From contig DP000238.1 in the NCBI GenBank assembly GCA_000200715.1, positions 30,519 to 94,518 of the forward strand: DNA of 64,000 bases, given 5' to 3'. Below are positions 33,759-42,633 of this stretch, piece after piece (the first letter of the stretch is position 1; every line of letters begins with the position of its first letter). The notes below the pieces were generated by a model. It saw only the letters and a list, made by a program, of their open reading frames with translations. It did not search any database and was not told where the DNA came from. The translations under genes were made by a program, and so were the position numbers. The DNA comes from Cenarchaeum symbiosum A. GTDB lineage: Archaea; Thermoproteota; Nitrososphaeria; Nitrososphaerales; Nitrosopumilaceae.

Positions 33759-34124
33759 ACGCCTGACGCTTCTGCCTTTGTCAGCTCGACAAAGACCTTA
33801 TCCCCTACGGCCAGGTTCATCTGCTTGTATTCGTGCATGTCGAGCTTTATCCGTTACGCCCCCGGGGGAGCCGCCCATGCCCCCGAAGACCTTGTTGAGG
33901 TCCTTCATCATGTCGTTCATGTTGGTAAACCCCATGACCTTGGGGGACCCAAAGGGCGACTGGGGCTGCTGCATGTCGCCTTTCATCTCCTTTGCCGAGG
34001 ATAGCGAGACTATCACGTATGGCGAGCCGTCAGGCGAGGCGTCAATGCTCCTTACCACGTATTCCTTTTGCACGGTCCGCGCTATCCATCCCGGTAATTT
34101 AAACTTCAAGAGGGCCCATGCCAC
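33755..34124 (-). CDS. Hypothetical protein, interrupted by a frameshift
   Basis: The N-terminal frame (MAWALLKFKLPGWIARTVQK to NKVFGGMGGSPGG) is followed after 33850-33866 by a different frame reading RIKLDMHEYKQMNLAVGDKV and FVELTKAEASGV to a stop at 33755. The join looks natural if one base is removed in the GTTAC segment near 33853. The reconstructed protein is about 122 residues, small and strand-rich at both ends, with a methionine/glycine-rich middle. Its restored stop shares CTAG with the transaldolase stop, supporting the repair. No family recognised. Confidence 0.55.
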
Positions 34125-34255
34125 CGCCCTTTATGCGGAGATACAGCCTTCTGGCCGTCCTGGAGGGTCTGCAGGTGCCTGTCCCCGGGCTGCCCGCCCC
34201 GGATCCTGCGCAATGTTAAAACGAGATTGCCCCGGGCCACATCTGAGACAGGAGA

Positions 34256-34933
34256 TTGGCTGACCGCATACTAGACGATGTAAAAGGGCTCCTAAAGAGG
34301 GACGTGGGGGACCCCAAGATACTGCAGAGGATAAGGCGCGCAGCCGAGCAGGACGAGGTGGTATCCGTATACGAAAGGGAGTACGTGGAGGGCCTGGTCA
34401 GGAGGCACCTGCAGCCCTCGTATGCTGCCGGGACAGAACCCGTGGTCATCCCCCTGGAAAAAGAAAAGCTGCCCCGCAGGATTGAGCAGCCCAAAAAAAA
34501 GAGGCGGCTCTCCCGGCTGGTGCCCCGGCCGGGCAGGCTCCGGCCAAACTCTCGCAAAAAAAAGATAGCATACATCGTGATATTTGCGCTGCTTGTCACT
34601 ATAATCGCGGGATCCATTCCTCTTGGAACAGACTCGCCCCGCGGCCCGCGCGCGGTCCCGTCTTCGGGATTGTCCGTTGACTCTGATGCGACAAGGTATT
34701 CTGTCGGCGATATAATATCGATCTCTGGGGTTTCAGGCGACGGAATAGACGTCTCGCTGTCGATAGTAAACGAGGCAGGGGGGACTATCTGGAGGGAGAA
34801 TGTATCTCCTCGGGGTGATAACTCGTATTCCACATTGATCATAGCAGGAGGAGAAGGATGGGATTCTGGCGAGTATACAATCAGGGCTGTACGCGGCCAG
34901 GCAACAGAAGAGGCCCACTTTGCCGTCAGGTAA
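34256..34933 (+). CDS. Single-pass membrane protein with extracellular Ig-like domain
   Basis: 225 residues from a TTG at 34256. The cytosolic N-terminus is helical and charged (ILDDVKGLLKRDVGDPKILQ), then a lysine/arginine-rich stretch, one transmembrane helix at about 102-122 (IAYIVIFALLVTIIAG), and a beta-rich outside domain of about 90 residues (VGDIISISGVSGDGIDVSLS). The topology suits a surface sensor or anchor. No family is recognised. Confidence 0.55.
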   Translation: MADRILDDVKGLLKRDVGDPKILQRIRRAAEQDEVVSVYEREYVEGLVRRHLQPSYAAGTEPVVIPLEKEKLPRRIEQPKKKRRLSRLVPRPGRLRPNSRKKKIAYIVIFALLVTIIAGSIPLGTDSPRGPRAVPSSGLSVDSDATRYSVGDIISISGVSGDGIDVSLSIVNEAGGTIWRENVSPRGDNSYSTLIIAGGEGWDSGEYTIRAVRGQATEEAHFAVR

Positions 34934-34934
34934 T

Positions 34935-35291
34935 CTAGTACTTTGTCCTGGCCCGTAGCACGTCGGAGAGCTTGTTGAATGTCTCGTTGGCGCCCACGTC
35001 TATCAGCGATATGGTGGCGCCCTCGTATACAACCTGTTTTTCAAACTTTTCCTTTATTGCAAAGGTGACCGACGACAGGTAGAGTATACCCTTCATGTTC
35101 TCTTCGGTGACGGCCTCTGTCGGAGGGAAGATGGCCACCGAGAATACAACCCCCTTGGCCCAGTTTACAGTGGCGATGCCTCCCCCGGATGTCTTTGTGG
35201 CAAAGGCGATCTGCTGTATCCAGTCCTCGAACTTGTACTCGACAAGCTCGCGTATTATGACCTTTTTCCACGGCTCGTATACTATCTCCAA
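34935..35291 (-). CDS. Conserved-looking small protein, unknown function
   Basis: 118 residues: MEIVYEPWKKVIIRELVEYK, GGIATVNWAKGVVFSVAIF, then SVTFAIKEKFEKQVVYEGAT. A compact alpha/beta protein without signal, membrane or metal motif. It ends two bases after the convergent membrane-protein stop and lies just downstream of tbp on the same strand, possibly co-transcribed with it. Family not recognised. Confidence 0.55.
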   Translation of the reverse strand: MEIVYEPWKKVIIRELVEYKFEDWIQQIAFATKTSGGGIATVNWAKGVVFSVAIFPPTEAVTEENMKGILYLSSVTFAIKEKFEKQVVYEGATISLIDVGANETFNKLSDVLRARTKY

Positions 35292-35336
35292 TATACAGGT
35301 GAGCCATCACAGGACAATATAATCTATGAATGCTGT

Positions 35337-35897
35337 CTATTCGTAGGTCATCAGATCCTTTTCCTCAAGGAGCGCGTGCAAATTGTATACCGACCTGTAC
35401 ATGTCGGATTCTTTTTTTGCCCCGGTGCAGACAAGCTTGCCGGATGCAAACAACAGTATGACGGTCTTTGGATCTAGCATCCTGTGTATCAGCCCGGGGA
35501 ACTGTTCGGGCTCGTACATGCTGCGAGGAAGCACCCTGGCTGCCTTTTCGAGGTGTATCTTGCCGCCAAGGTTTATCGCGGCTACGATATTCTGGACCAC
35601 CACCACTGCGTCTTTTTTTATCTTGATTCCGCTCTTGCGGAGCTTTTGGACCACAGTCCGGACAGCCTTGACTGCCATATCCTCTGACTTTGCCCCGGTA
35701 CAGACCATCTTGCCTGTTCTGAATATCAGCGTGGCGGTCTTTGGGCTGGTCAGCCGGAAGACAAGCCCCGGGAACTGTTCGGGGTTGTATTCAGTATCGG
35801 GGAACTTTTTGGTCACATCGTTGAGGTCGATCTTTTGGTCGACGGAGGCTGAGGCGACCACGTTCTCTACGCTTACGATCGGCTTTGTCTGGGGCAT
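35337..35897 (-). CDS. tbp: TATA-box-binding protein
   Basis: 186 residues made of two direct repeats (about 6-95 and 96-186), each with NVVAS/NIVAA, (N/Y)EPEQFPGL-type segments, GK-VCTGAK and a basic helix. Examples are EQFPGLVFRLTSPKTATLIF and EQFPGLIHRMLDPKTVILLF. It nucleates archaeal transcription at TATA boxes with TFB. The short C-terminal acidic tail (EEKDLMTYE) is normal for archaea. See the separate entry for its promoter. Confidence 0.97.
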   Translation of the reverse strand: MPQTKPIVSVENVVASASVDQKIDLNDVTKKFPDTEYNPEQFPGLVFRLTSPKTATLIFRTGKMVCTGAKSEDMAVKAVRTVVQKLRKSGIKIKKDAVVVVQNIVAAINLGGKIHLEKAARVLPRSMYEPEQFPGLIHRMLDPKTVILLFASGKLVCTGAKKESDMYRSVYNLHALLEEKDLMTYE

Positions 35898-35898
35898 C

Positions 35899-35940
35899 TT
35901 ATATAACCGCCCGGACCCGCTTATATATACTAGTTATATT
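35899..35940 (-). promoter_or_regulatory. tbp promoter with several TATA elements
   Basis: On the plus strand TTATATAA lies at 35899-35906, one base from the tbp start codon, TTATATATA at 35921-35929, and TTATATT at 35934-35940. The middle one is placed about 25 bases before the ATG, right for a leaderless transcript. The proximal copy would lie over the start site, where TBP binding could block its own transcription. Confidence 0.6.
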
Positions 35941-36009
35941 GCGCGGGGACAGGCCCGTATACTGGCATCAGGCACTATTCTGCCCTGAATGCCCGGGTGC
36001 GCCCTGTTC

Positions 36010-36465
36010 TCAGTGGCGCCCGATCCACTGGTATCTATAATCCTCGTCTATCACGTCTGCCTGGATCTCGTTTTGTCGAGGCATGCCGCCGGGAAGCTCC
36101 ACCTCGAATAGGCCCAGCCTTCCCTTGTACGGGATGGGCACCCGGAGGGGCCGCGCGTCCCGGAGCAGAAAGCCGTACCTGTCGCCAAGGTGGCCCGCCG
36201 ATGCCAGGTGGAACAGCCTGTCCTGCCTGACCTCGCGGGCTGAGCTGTACCTCTTTACATCGTATATCTCGGCCCTTCCTATGATTACTCCCGTGACGGG
36301 CCTTTTCCGTATCTTGAGCCTGCGGCAGTCCGATTTTAGTATCCTCAGGGGGGCGTGGACGAGAAATAGGCCCCTGTATTTCGTGTTCCACCTGCGGAGC
36401 TCGACTGTTTTCTTGCCGGATACTATGAGGTCGGCAAAGGGCTGGGATACTGAAAGGCACTTCAA
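36010..36465 (-). CDS. ASCH-domain protein
   Basis: 151 residues. The start MKCLSVSQPFADLIVSGKKT with VELRRWNTKYRG and FLVHAP is the ASCH signature (PUA-like fold, proposed RNA binding). The domain covers about residues 1-115. It follows the PLP/rhodanese gene with a one-base gap, so they are probably co-transcribed, although no functional link is known. Confidence 0.85.
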   Translation of the reverse strand: MKCLSVSQPFADLIVSGKKTVELRRWNTKYRGLFLVHAPLRILKSDCRRLKIRKRPVTGVIIGRAEIYDVKRYSSAREVRQDRLFHLASAGHLGDRYGFLLRDARPLRVPIPYKGRLGLFEVELPGGMPRQNEIQADVIDEDYRYQWIGRH

Positions 36466-36466
36466 G

Positions 36467-38011
36467 CTATTCTGATGCCGGCTGGACGTACTCGGCGGGC
36501 GACTTGTTCTGGCCTGAGGGGAGGCCCGTTATGCCCCCGTTGAGGCTCTCGGTGATTACGCCCTTGCCGGCAAGGACGTTGGCCGCCATAAGCGAGGTGT
36601 TTCCTGCCATGCATACGAGAAGGGACTTTTTGGCGCCCCCGAGCTCTTTTTCGAGCTCTTCTGGGATCTGGTTGGTCTCTAGCAGTTTTCTAACCGACCC
36701 TGCCGTTGGAACGGCTATCCTGGACTTGTCCACGCCGAGTGATGCCGCCAGCATCTCTATGCCCTCTTCTTTGGGAGTAAACTGCGGGTGCACCCAGATT
36801 ATTTTATCATATTCACCGGATGCAGATGCGGCATCCTCGAGAGAGATCTTTATCTGGCGCTGGGTCGAGCGCTCTTCGAGTTTTTTGCGGTATTTTGTTA
36901 TTCCATCTGCTATCATTATTACAAATTTTGTGGATTCGCCTGACGCGGCAGTCCTCAGTGCAGCGTACAGTTCTAGCGCGCTGCTCTCTCCTATGTCGTG
37001 CCCCTTGTCGACAAAGAACTTGAGCAATGGTGCCGCTTTATCAAAGTCTTCTACGTGGACCTTTGCATAGTCGTCCGGCCGGTAATATTTGAGCCCCGAC
37101 GCCTTGTTTTCAGTGCGTATTCCAGCCACGTCCTGGCCTGCGGGGGGGAATACCACGTGGACAGCCTTGCGGGAGTACTTGTCTGATATGTGCCTGCTCA
37201 GGCCGCCGGACGTGCCCCCTGTCCCAAATGTGCAGTATATTTCATACTCAGCCATGGACTCGCCGTGCTCTTTGAGCTGCTGGTCAATTTCTGGGCCCGT
37301 TATCGTCCTGTGCGCCTCTATATTCAGCTCGTTGTCATATTGAGCGGGGCAGAATATCTTGTATATCCTGCCCAATAATTGTGCAAGCTTGATTATGTCC
37401 TGGTCGACTAGCAGCGCCTCTATTTCCTTGTAGGAGCCGTCGAATGTAGATGGATCAAAGCCGAGCTCGGTGAGCTGCGAGCGGATGTTTGCTGCTGTGG
37501 CTTTTGCTGCAACTACATCGGCGCTATCCTTCATGCCGGGCGCGGGGCAGATGTCCATGTCAAGGTCCATTATCCGTATGTTCTCGTTGCGAAGCTCCTT
37601 GAAGACGCCCTCTTGAAGCCTTCTCGATACCAGCGCGACTACCGTTATGCCGAGCTTTGTGAGCAGGCCCAGGGCTATTCCAAAGTTGCCTGATGTGGCC
37701 TCTATTACCATCTGTCCGCCGCGGAGCTTGCCTGTCGATATGGCCTCGTGGATGATATAGGCAGCAGGCCTTACCTTGATTGAGCCCGAGGGCAATACGC
37801 CGTCGAACTTGCCGTATACCTTGATCCCCTTGTTCGAGAGGTCCAGCTTGTAGACGCTCTTGGCGCACTCGACAAAGTCGTCCGTCATATCCCCGAGGGG
37901 CGTGGCACTGACTATGCCCTTTTTGCCGTCTCTTTCCTCTATGTGGGGGACCTTGGACCAGACCTGATCCTCGAACCTTTTTAGCAGCTCGGTGTCTATC
38001 TGCTCCGCCAT
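36467..38011 (-). CDS. Cysteine-synthase-like PLP enzyme fused to a rhodanese-like domain
   Basis: 514 residues from the ATG at 38011; upstream codons to 38401 look non-coding. PLP-enzyme features are GSIKVRPA (PLP lysine about K79), EATSGNFGIALG (104-115) and FGTGGTSGGLSRHI. After about residue 390 a separate domain reads IIWVHPQFTPKEEGIEMLAA and ends with the loop LVCMAGNTSLMAANVLAGKG, matching the rhodanese C-x-x-G-x-(T/S) active site (about C467). PLP synthase and sulfurtransferase activity in one chain suggests sulfur assimilation or transfer; the substrate is inferred. Confidence 0.8.
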   Translation of the reverse strand: MAEQIDTELLKRFEDQVWSKVPHIEERDGKKGIVSATPLGDMTDDFVECAKSVYKLDLSNKGIKVYGKFDGVLPSGSIKVRPAAYIIHEAISTGKLRGGQMVIEATSGNFGIALGLLTKLGITVVALVSRRLQEGVFKELRNENIRIMDLDMDICPAPGMKDSADVVAAKATAANIRSQLTELGFDPSTFDGSYKEIEALLVDQDIIKLAQLLGRIYKIFCPAQYDNELNIEAHRTITGPEIDQQLKEHGESMAEYEIYCTFGTGGTSGGLSRHISDKYSRKAVHVVFPPAGQDVAGIRTENKASGLKYYRPDDYAKVHVEDFDKAAPLLKFFVDKGHDIGESSALELYAALRTAASGESTKFVIMIADGITKYRKKLEERSTQRQIKISLEDAASASGEYDKIIWVHPQFTPKEEGIEMLAASLGVDKSRIAVPTAGSVRKLLETNQIPEELEKELGGAKKSLLVCMAGNTSLMAANVLAGKGVITESLNGGITGLPSGQNKSPAEYVQPASE

Positions 38012-38197
38012 GGTTCCTTCCGTGTAATAGCCACATTTAGAATTTGCCCGTGCGGGGAGGTCCCCCCTTGGCAGTGCCATCCGGCCTTTAGGCACGTAGA
38101 TGCAACAACCGGACTTTTTCCATGCGTCTAGACTACATCTGCCATAGATAGGCCGCTCATGGGCGGCCTCATATACCCCCATGGCCCCCATCAGGGC

Positions 38198-38611
38198 ATG
38201 GATTCCACGGATACTGATGGGCCCGCCGGCAAACCAGCTGCGCATGGCATGCACGTTACGGCCGCCACGGCCGTCTGGGTAACAACCGCCATGCTGCATA
38301 TCCAATATGGAATAGAAAAGACATTTCCTCCCAAGGTCATAATAGAGCATGCGATCGAACAAGGACTGGCGGATGTTGAACCCGCAACGATAGACTGGCA
38401 CACCAACTTACAATGTGTGGCAAACCTAGAGGCCAACCCCTCCAAGCACCGAATGCTCTACCGCACCAATGGCAGGGAATACCGCTTGTACCGTGAAGGG
38501 GACCACTACGACTCTACAAGAAAAACGGGCAAGACCACGCCGATACTAGAAGATATTCCCCCGAAATACCAGCACCTCTTGAAATGGTATTTTGACGTAT
38601 ACTGCGCCTAG
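38198..38611 (+). CDS. Small HTH-like protein of DUF7669 type (tentative)
   Basis: 137 residues from an ATG at 38198, about 25 bases after a TATA-like CATATACC; ATG 38249 is the other candidate. The core VWVTTAMLHIQYGIEKTFPP, HRMLYRTNGREYRLYREGD and PPKYQHLLKWYFDVYC resembles a restriction-associated winged-helix family with conserved RMLYRxxxxxYRLYRxGD. No nuclease domain is attached here. Its stop shares CTAG with the convergent VWA gene. Function unknown. Confidence 0.55.
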   Translation: MDSTDTDGPAGKPAAHGMHVTAATAVWVTTAMLHIQYGIEKTFPPKVIIEHAIEQGLADVEPATIDWHTNLQCVANLEANPSKHRMLYRTNGREYRLYREGDHYDSTRKTGKTTPILEDIPPKYQHLLKWYFDVYCA

Positions 38612-40176
38612 TCCGCGCCCAGCACGCCGAGCACCTTGCCCGGTATGTCGCCAAGCCTGCTGACTGCCAAAGTCCTCTCGTATCCCAGGTGCTTTAGATT
38701 GGATGCTATGGTGGTGGCCCTGACAGTGTCGGGCCCAAGGCCAAGAGCTACCATCCTTATCCCCAGCCCTCTGTACCCTTTGATCATCGAGCGAACCGCG
38801 CCCGGGTCGGCGGGCTCCCCGTCGGTCAAAGTCAAAAAGATCCCCGGCCTCTTGGCCTGCAGTATAGGAAACATCTTTCCGTACACTTCTGCAAGAGGAG
38901 TGGATCCGTTGGCCTCCACCTGGGCCAATCTCTTTGCGCACGCGCTGTTCCACTGCTGCCCCCCGGGCTTTATCATCCAGCAGACTACGGCCTTGTTTAC
39001 CGTGCTAAACGCGTATACAGAAAAGTCCACCTTGAGATAGCCTAGCACCTCACATAGCGCAAGCGTGGCTTTTTTGTATTCCACCTGGTCGCCCGCTATG
39101 CTCGAGGAATGATCCAGCATTATGGCGATCTCTGCTTTTATCACCTTTTTTACATCCGTTAAAAACGGCACGTGCCCCTCTATGTACGCCTCCCCGTCAA
39201 ACTCGTCCCCCGAGCTAAAGTTCTCCTCGCTCCACCCCGACTTCCACGACTTGAACCTGGTCTTGAGGCTGTTTATCAGGTCAAGGTCGTATATGGTAGA
39301 TTCGTCTACATCCGTCCGGGAGGGCACCTGCACCCCTACGTCGGCAGCAGTCACCCCGTGCGCGTCGTCCTTGCGGCTCTCTGCTGCAAGCGCCCTGTAC
39401 TCCTCCCTTAATGCGTCTCCTCGGGCGGCCGCACTGGGATCGACCTTTGCAAAGTCGCCTTCTGCGTCCCGGGTCACCTTGGTTAGCGCCTTGAGCAGCT
39501 CTTCTTCTGTAAGGGCCATCTGGGGCTTCATCCACGGCAGGGCAAGGGGGATGGTCAAAAGGGAGTCTATGTCGAGCATGCGGATTATCTCGGGGACCTT
39601 TTTCTCAAGCCAGCTGGTGCCGTGATCTCCAGATACAGCCTCGTCCAGTATGACATGAGCGGCCCTTGCTGCCCTTGCTATCTTTTCTGCGTGCCTGCCT
39701 GATATTTCCCCCTTGAATTTGCCGAAGAGAAACTGCTGGTAAAACCCCTCTACCACCTTGGCCCTGCCGTATACCGAGTTGAGCTGCGGGCGGTACTCCT
39801 GCTGGTACACCCTGTAAAAGGCCAGCTCCGTCCCCATGCCGCGCCATGCCTTCATGCCGAGATGCTCAATCCTCTTGGTCTCCAGAGTATTCAGTATGAA
39901 CCCAAACGCGTGGTCGCTGCTGAGCACCTTGTCACAGAACCGCAGGCGCATTGATTCATACCAGAGATACGCCCTAAACTGCCTGTACTTCTCAAAGCCG
40001 TCCCCGGAGAGCTTCTCTATCGGATAGAGTGTTATTCTAGCATCCGACATGCGCGTACGTATCCCGCCCCTCTCGGAGAACTCGATGGTGGCATTGTCCC
40101 TGCCGGACCAGCGCCTTGCAAGAAACGTGCCTATCTCTATGAGGGCGTCGCCCGGGCCCAGCAGCTCCTGCATCAT
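38608..40176 (-). CDS. CoxE-like VWA-domain protein
   Basis: 522 residues. The ATG at 40176 overlaps the MoxR stop as ATGA; longer upstream codons are not needed. The C-terminal third is a VWA domain with metal motif AIMLDHSSSIAGD (about 352-356) and LTDGEPADPG. The helical N-terminal part is typical of CoxE/YehP-type partners of MoxR ATPases. No signal peptide, so cytoplasmic. It would work with the adjacent ATPase as a chaperone pair that inserts metal or activates a client enzyme. Confidence 0.8.
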   Translation of the reverse strand: MMQELLGPGDALIEIGTFLARRWSGRDNATIEFSERGGIRTRMSDARITLYPIEKLSGDGFEKYRQFRAYLWYESMRLRFCDKVLSSDHAFGFILNTLETKRIEHLGMKAWRGMGTELAFYRVYQQEYRPQLNSVYGRAKVVEGFYQQFLFGKFKGEISGRHAEKIARAARAAHVILDEAVSGDHGTSWLEKKVPEIIRMLDIDSLLTIPLALPWMKPQMALTEEELLKALTKVTRDAEGDFAKVDPSAAARGDALREEYRALAAESRKDDAHGVTAADVGVQVPSRTDVDESTIYDLDLINSLKTRFKSWKSGWSEENFSSGDEFDGEAYIEGHVPFLTDVKKVIKAEIAIMLDHSSSIAGDQVEYKKATLALCEVLGYLKVDFSVYAFSTVNKAVVCWMIKPGGQQWNSACAKRLAQVEANGSTPLAEVYGKMFPILQAKRPGIFLTLTDGEPADPGAVRSMIKGYRGLGIRMVALGLGPDTVRATTIASNLKHLGYERTLAVSRLGDIPGKVLGVLGAD

Positions 40177-40970
40177 CCACCGAACATCGAAGTTATGATG
40201 TCGCTTACCTTTTGGTACTCGACGCTGCCCCACTGCGCGTATACATTCCCGAATACTATGGCGGCTACTGCAGCAGGCGGCATCCCGGATACTACCAGGC
40301 GCGCGTACGATATGGTCTCCCTCATGCTCGGGGAATAGTTGATCTCCTCGACAGCTGCAGCCTGCCTTAGAATGTTGGCCAGCCGGATGCCCTGCTCGAG
40401 GTCGTCGTCCGGAACACCGGGCGCGTGCCTTTTTACTATCTCAAACTCGGTCTTTTCAGGCGGATACTCCAGCCTTATCCGGACAGGGAACCTGCTGAGC
40501 AGCTGCGGGGGGAGCTCTTTTGTCCCCACGTGGGTAAGCGGGTTTATCGTGGCGACGACAAACCAATCCTTGTCAGCCTGGATAGTCTCGCCAGACGATT
40601 CCTTTAGAACTATCTGCCTTCTGTCGTCGAGCGCCTCGTCTAGACGCAATAGCACGTCAGCTTCTGCGGAATTGAGCTCGTCAAGGTACAGCATGCTGCC
40701 CTCCCTCATGGAGCGCACTAGGAGCCCCTCGTCAAAGCCCACCGAGCCGTCGCTGAGCGTCTTTGTCCCCACCAAGTGGCTTTCGCGGGTCCTGAGGCTA
40801 AAATTGATGGAATCCAGCCTAGCAGACTTTGACTTTGCAAAGTCCTTGACCAACGTGGTCTTGCCCGTCCCCTTTGGGCCGATTATCAGCACGAACAGGC
40901 CTGACTCGTGGGCCTTGTTTAGTATCTCGAAAGAGTTGTTCCAGTCAAGGTATGCCGCCTCCTGCATCAA
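40173..40970 (-). CDS. MoxR/CoxD-type AAA+ ATPase
   Basis: 265 residues. Walker A GPKGTGKT (31-38), Walker B MLYLDEL (92-98) and the sensor VVATINP are clear. It is shorter than the MoxR at 1219-2226 and its partner gene encodes a CoxE-like VWA protein, the CoxDE arrangement seen with molybdenum CO dehydrogenase maturation, though no such enzyme is nearby. The start is at 40970, with TATA-like ATTTACAATTAAG on its upstream side. Confidence 0.88.
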   Translation of the reverse strand: MMQEAAYLDWNNSFEILNKAHESGLFVLIIGPKGTGKTTLVKDFAKSKSARLDSINFSLRTRESHLVGTKTLSDGSVGFDEGLLVRSMREGSMLYLDELNSAEADVLLRLDEALDDRRQIVLKESSGETIQADKDWFVVATINPLTHVGTKELPPQLLSRFPVRIRLEYPPEKTEFEIVKRHAPGVPDDDLEQGIRLANILRQAAAVEEINYSPSMRETISYARLVVSGMPPAAVAAIVFGNVYAQWGSVEYQKVSDIITSMFGG

Positions 40971-41046
40971 CGCGTGAATCCGTGCGTATTTACAATTAAG
41001 TCTTTATGAGCGATCCCGGCCGATCCCGCCATTCCCGGGTGTACAG

Positions 41047-42498
41047 TCAGTTGGCAAACTGCTCCAGCCGGGCGTTTGATTCATCTAGCACCCTGTGGAG
41101 CTCCTTGTTCCATTCTGCAAAGCCGCCAGGCGATTCCGGATAACTCCTGTAATGTTCGACAAGCCACTTGTTCTGCTTTGTGGTAAACCTCAACCCGTCG
41201 GCGAGCCTCTTGTTGAGGGCCCCCCGGATTATCATGCCTATCTTGCCCAGGCCGCCAAAGTCCGGATGCTCGCCCTTTGATATTGACTCTACATCGAGGT
41301 TTCCCAAAAAGTGCTTCATGCCATAGTTTATCTGCTCGTTTGTCAAAGTCTGTATCAATCTCCTGAACAGCTCAAGGCCCGCCGTCTTGTACCCGTATTC
41401 GTTGATGAACTCTTTGTTGTACTTCCAGAGGCCTGCCTCGCTTGGGTCGTTTGCCTCGAGCGCCTCTGCCGCGCATCTTCCGGCTATGCTTCCAGCGACT
41501 AGTGCGGGCCCTATTCCTCCGGCATCAAGCGGCTTTGGCATCCATGCAGAATCCCCCACCAGGATATAGCCGCCTGCCACCATGCAGTCGTTCTGCCTGC
41601 GAACAGATACCTGGAATATCCCCGTCGCATTGTTCTTGTCGACACCATCCTCGGACAGCCGGGGGTTCTCTATGGCCTTGTTTCTTGCCAAGTACTCATC
41701 CATCAGGGTGTTGACCGTGTCTTTTTTGTTCATTCTTGCATTTCTTGATTCAAGAAGGCTCTTTTCTACCCCGAGGCCGATGTTGACCTTTTTGTCCCCC
41801 TTTGGGAATACCCACCCGTATCCCCCGGGGGCGATATCCTGGTCTAGATGTATTATGCAATAGTCAGGGTCGAACTCTGTAGTATCGTGTATACCCGGCT
41901 CAAAGTACATTATGTATCTGCCCGTGGATTCTATGTCGTGCCTGTCTATGCGCTTTTCGACCTTGTCGCTGTATGCCTGGCCCCTGAGCAGCGATGTCAT
42001 GCCAGTGGCATCAATGACCAGCCTGCAGGTTTTGCGAAACGGCTCCCGCGTCTTTGCATCCACTCCTTTTACCCCTGCTGCCAAACCGTCCTCTATTATC
42101 AGGCCGGTAAGGTTCTTTTCAAACTCGAACTTTACCCCCATGTTTATCGTGCGCTCGTTCTGCCTTTCTGGGAGCAGCTGCCTGTTCAGCATGTAGCCGT
42201 CCCCGTCAAAGGGGATTGATGTCTCCCTGTCCGGCGAGAACGCCATGACTCCCTTTACTTTGTGCTCTATCTCGGGCTCGCCCCATTTTACGCCGATGTT
42301 CTCCGTCATATAGTCGACGGCCTCTTTGCTTACGGCATCGCCGCAGATCCAGCCTGCCGTGTTCTTTTTGCCCGGCATGGTCTCTGGGCTCTTATCCACC
42401 ACTAGGACGGAGAGGCCCGGGCCGTGCTTTAGCACCGACTGCGCGGTCACTGTCCCTGCTAGCCCGCCGCCCGCCACTATAACATCATAGTCAGCCAT
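41047..42498 (-). CDS. Geranylgeranyl-reductase-family FAD-dependent oxidoreductase
   Basis: 483 residues. The FAD-binding start is DVIVAGGGLAGTVTAQSVLK and the second motif LVGDSAWMPKPLDAGGIGPA. A CGDAV-containing segment (GWICGDAV) and GGYGWVFPKGDKKVNIGLGV are typical of the GGR/FixC group. In archaea these enzymes saturate the isoprenoid chains of membrane lipids. The exact substrate (GG-lipid or other prenyl chain) is inferred. It is a single gene on the minus strand. Confidence 0.85.
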   Translation of the reverse strand: MADYDVIVAGGGLAGTVTAQSVLKHGPGLSVLVVDKSPETMPGKKNTAGWICGDAVSKEAVDYMTENIGVKWGEPEIEHKVKGVMAFSPDRETSIPFDGDGYMLNRQLLPERQNERTINMGVKFEFEKNLTGLIIEDGLAAGVKGVDAKTREPFRKTCRLVIDATGMTSLLRGQAYSDKVEKRIDRHDIESTGRYIMYFEPGIHDTTEFDPDYCIIHLDQDIAPGGYGWVFPKGDKKVNIGLGVEKSLLESRNARMNKKDTVNTLMDEYLARNKAIENPRLSEDGVDKNNATGIFQVSVRRQNDCMVAGGYILVGDSAWMPKPLDAGGIGPALVAGSIAGRCAAEALEANDPSEAGLWKYNKEFINEYGYKTAGLELFRRLIQTLTNEQINYGMKHFLGNLDVESISKGEHPDFGGLGKIGMIIRGALNKRLADGLRFTTKQNKWLVEHYRSYPESPGGFAEWNKELHRVLDESNARLEQFAN

Positions 42499-42633
42499 GG
42501 CCGGCAGCCTGCTGGTCGCTATTTAAAAGAAACTTGGGTCAGTTCGTCGCGGCGTCTTCACAGCTTGCGGCTCAGACTGGAGCGGCTCCTATTTCGTCAT
42601 TCCCGATCAGACTTGCCCTCGTCCGTATTTAAC

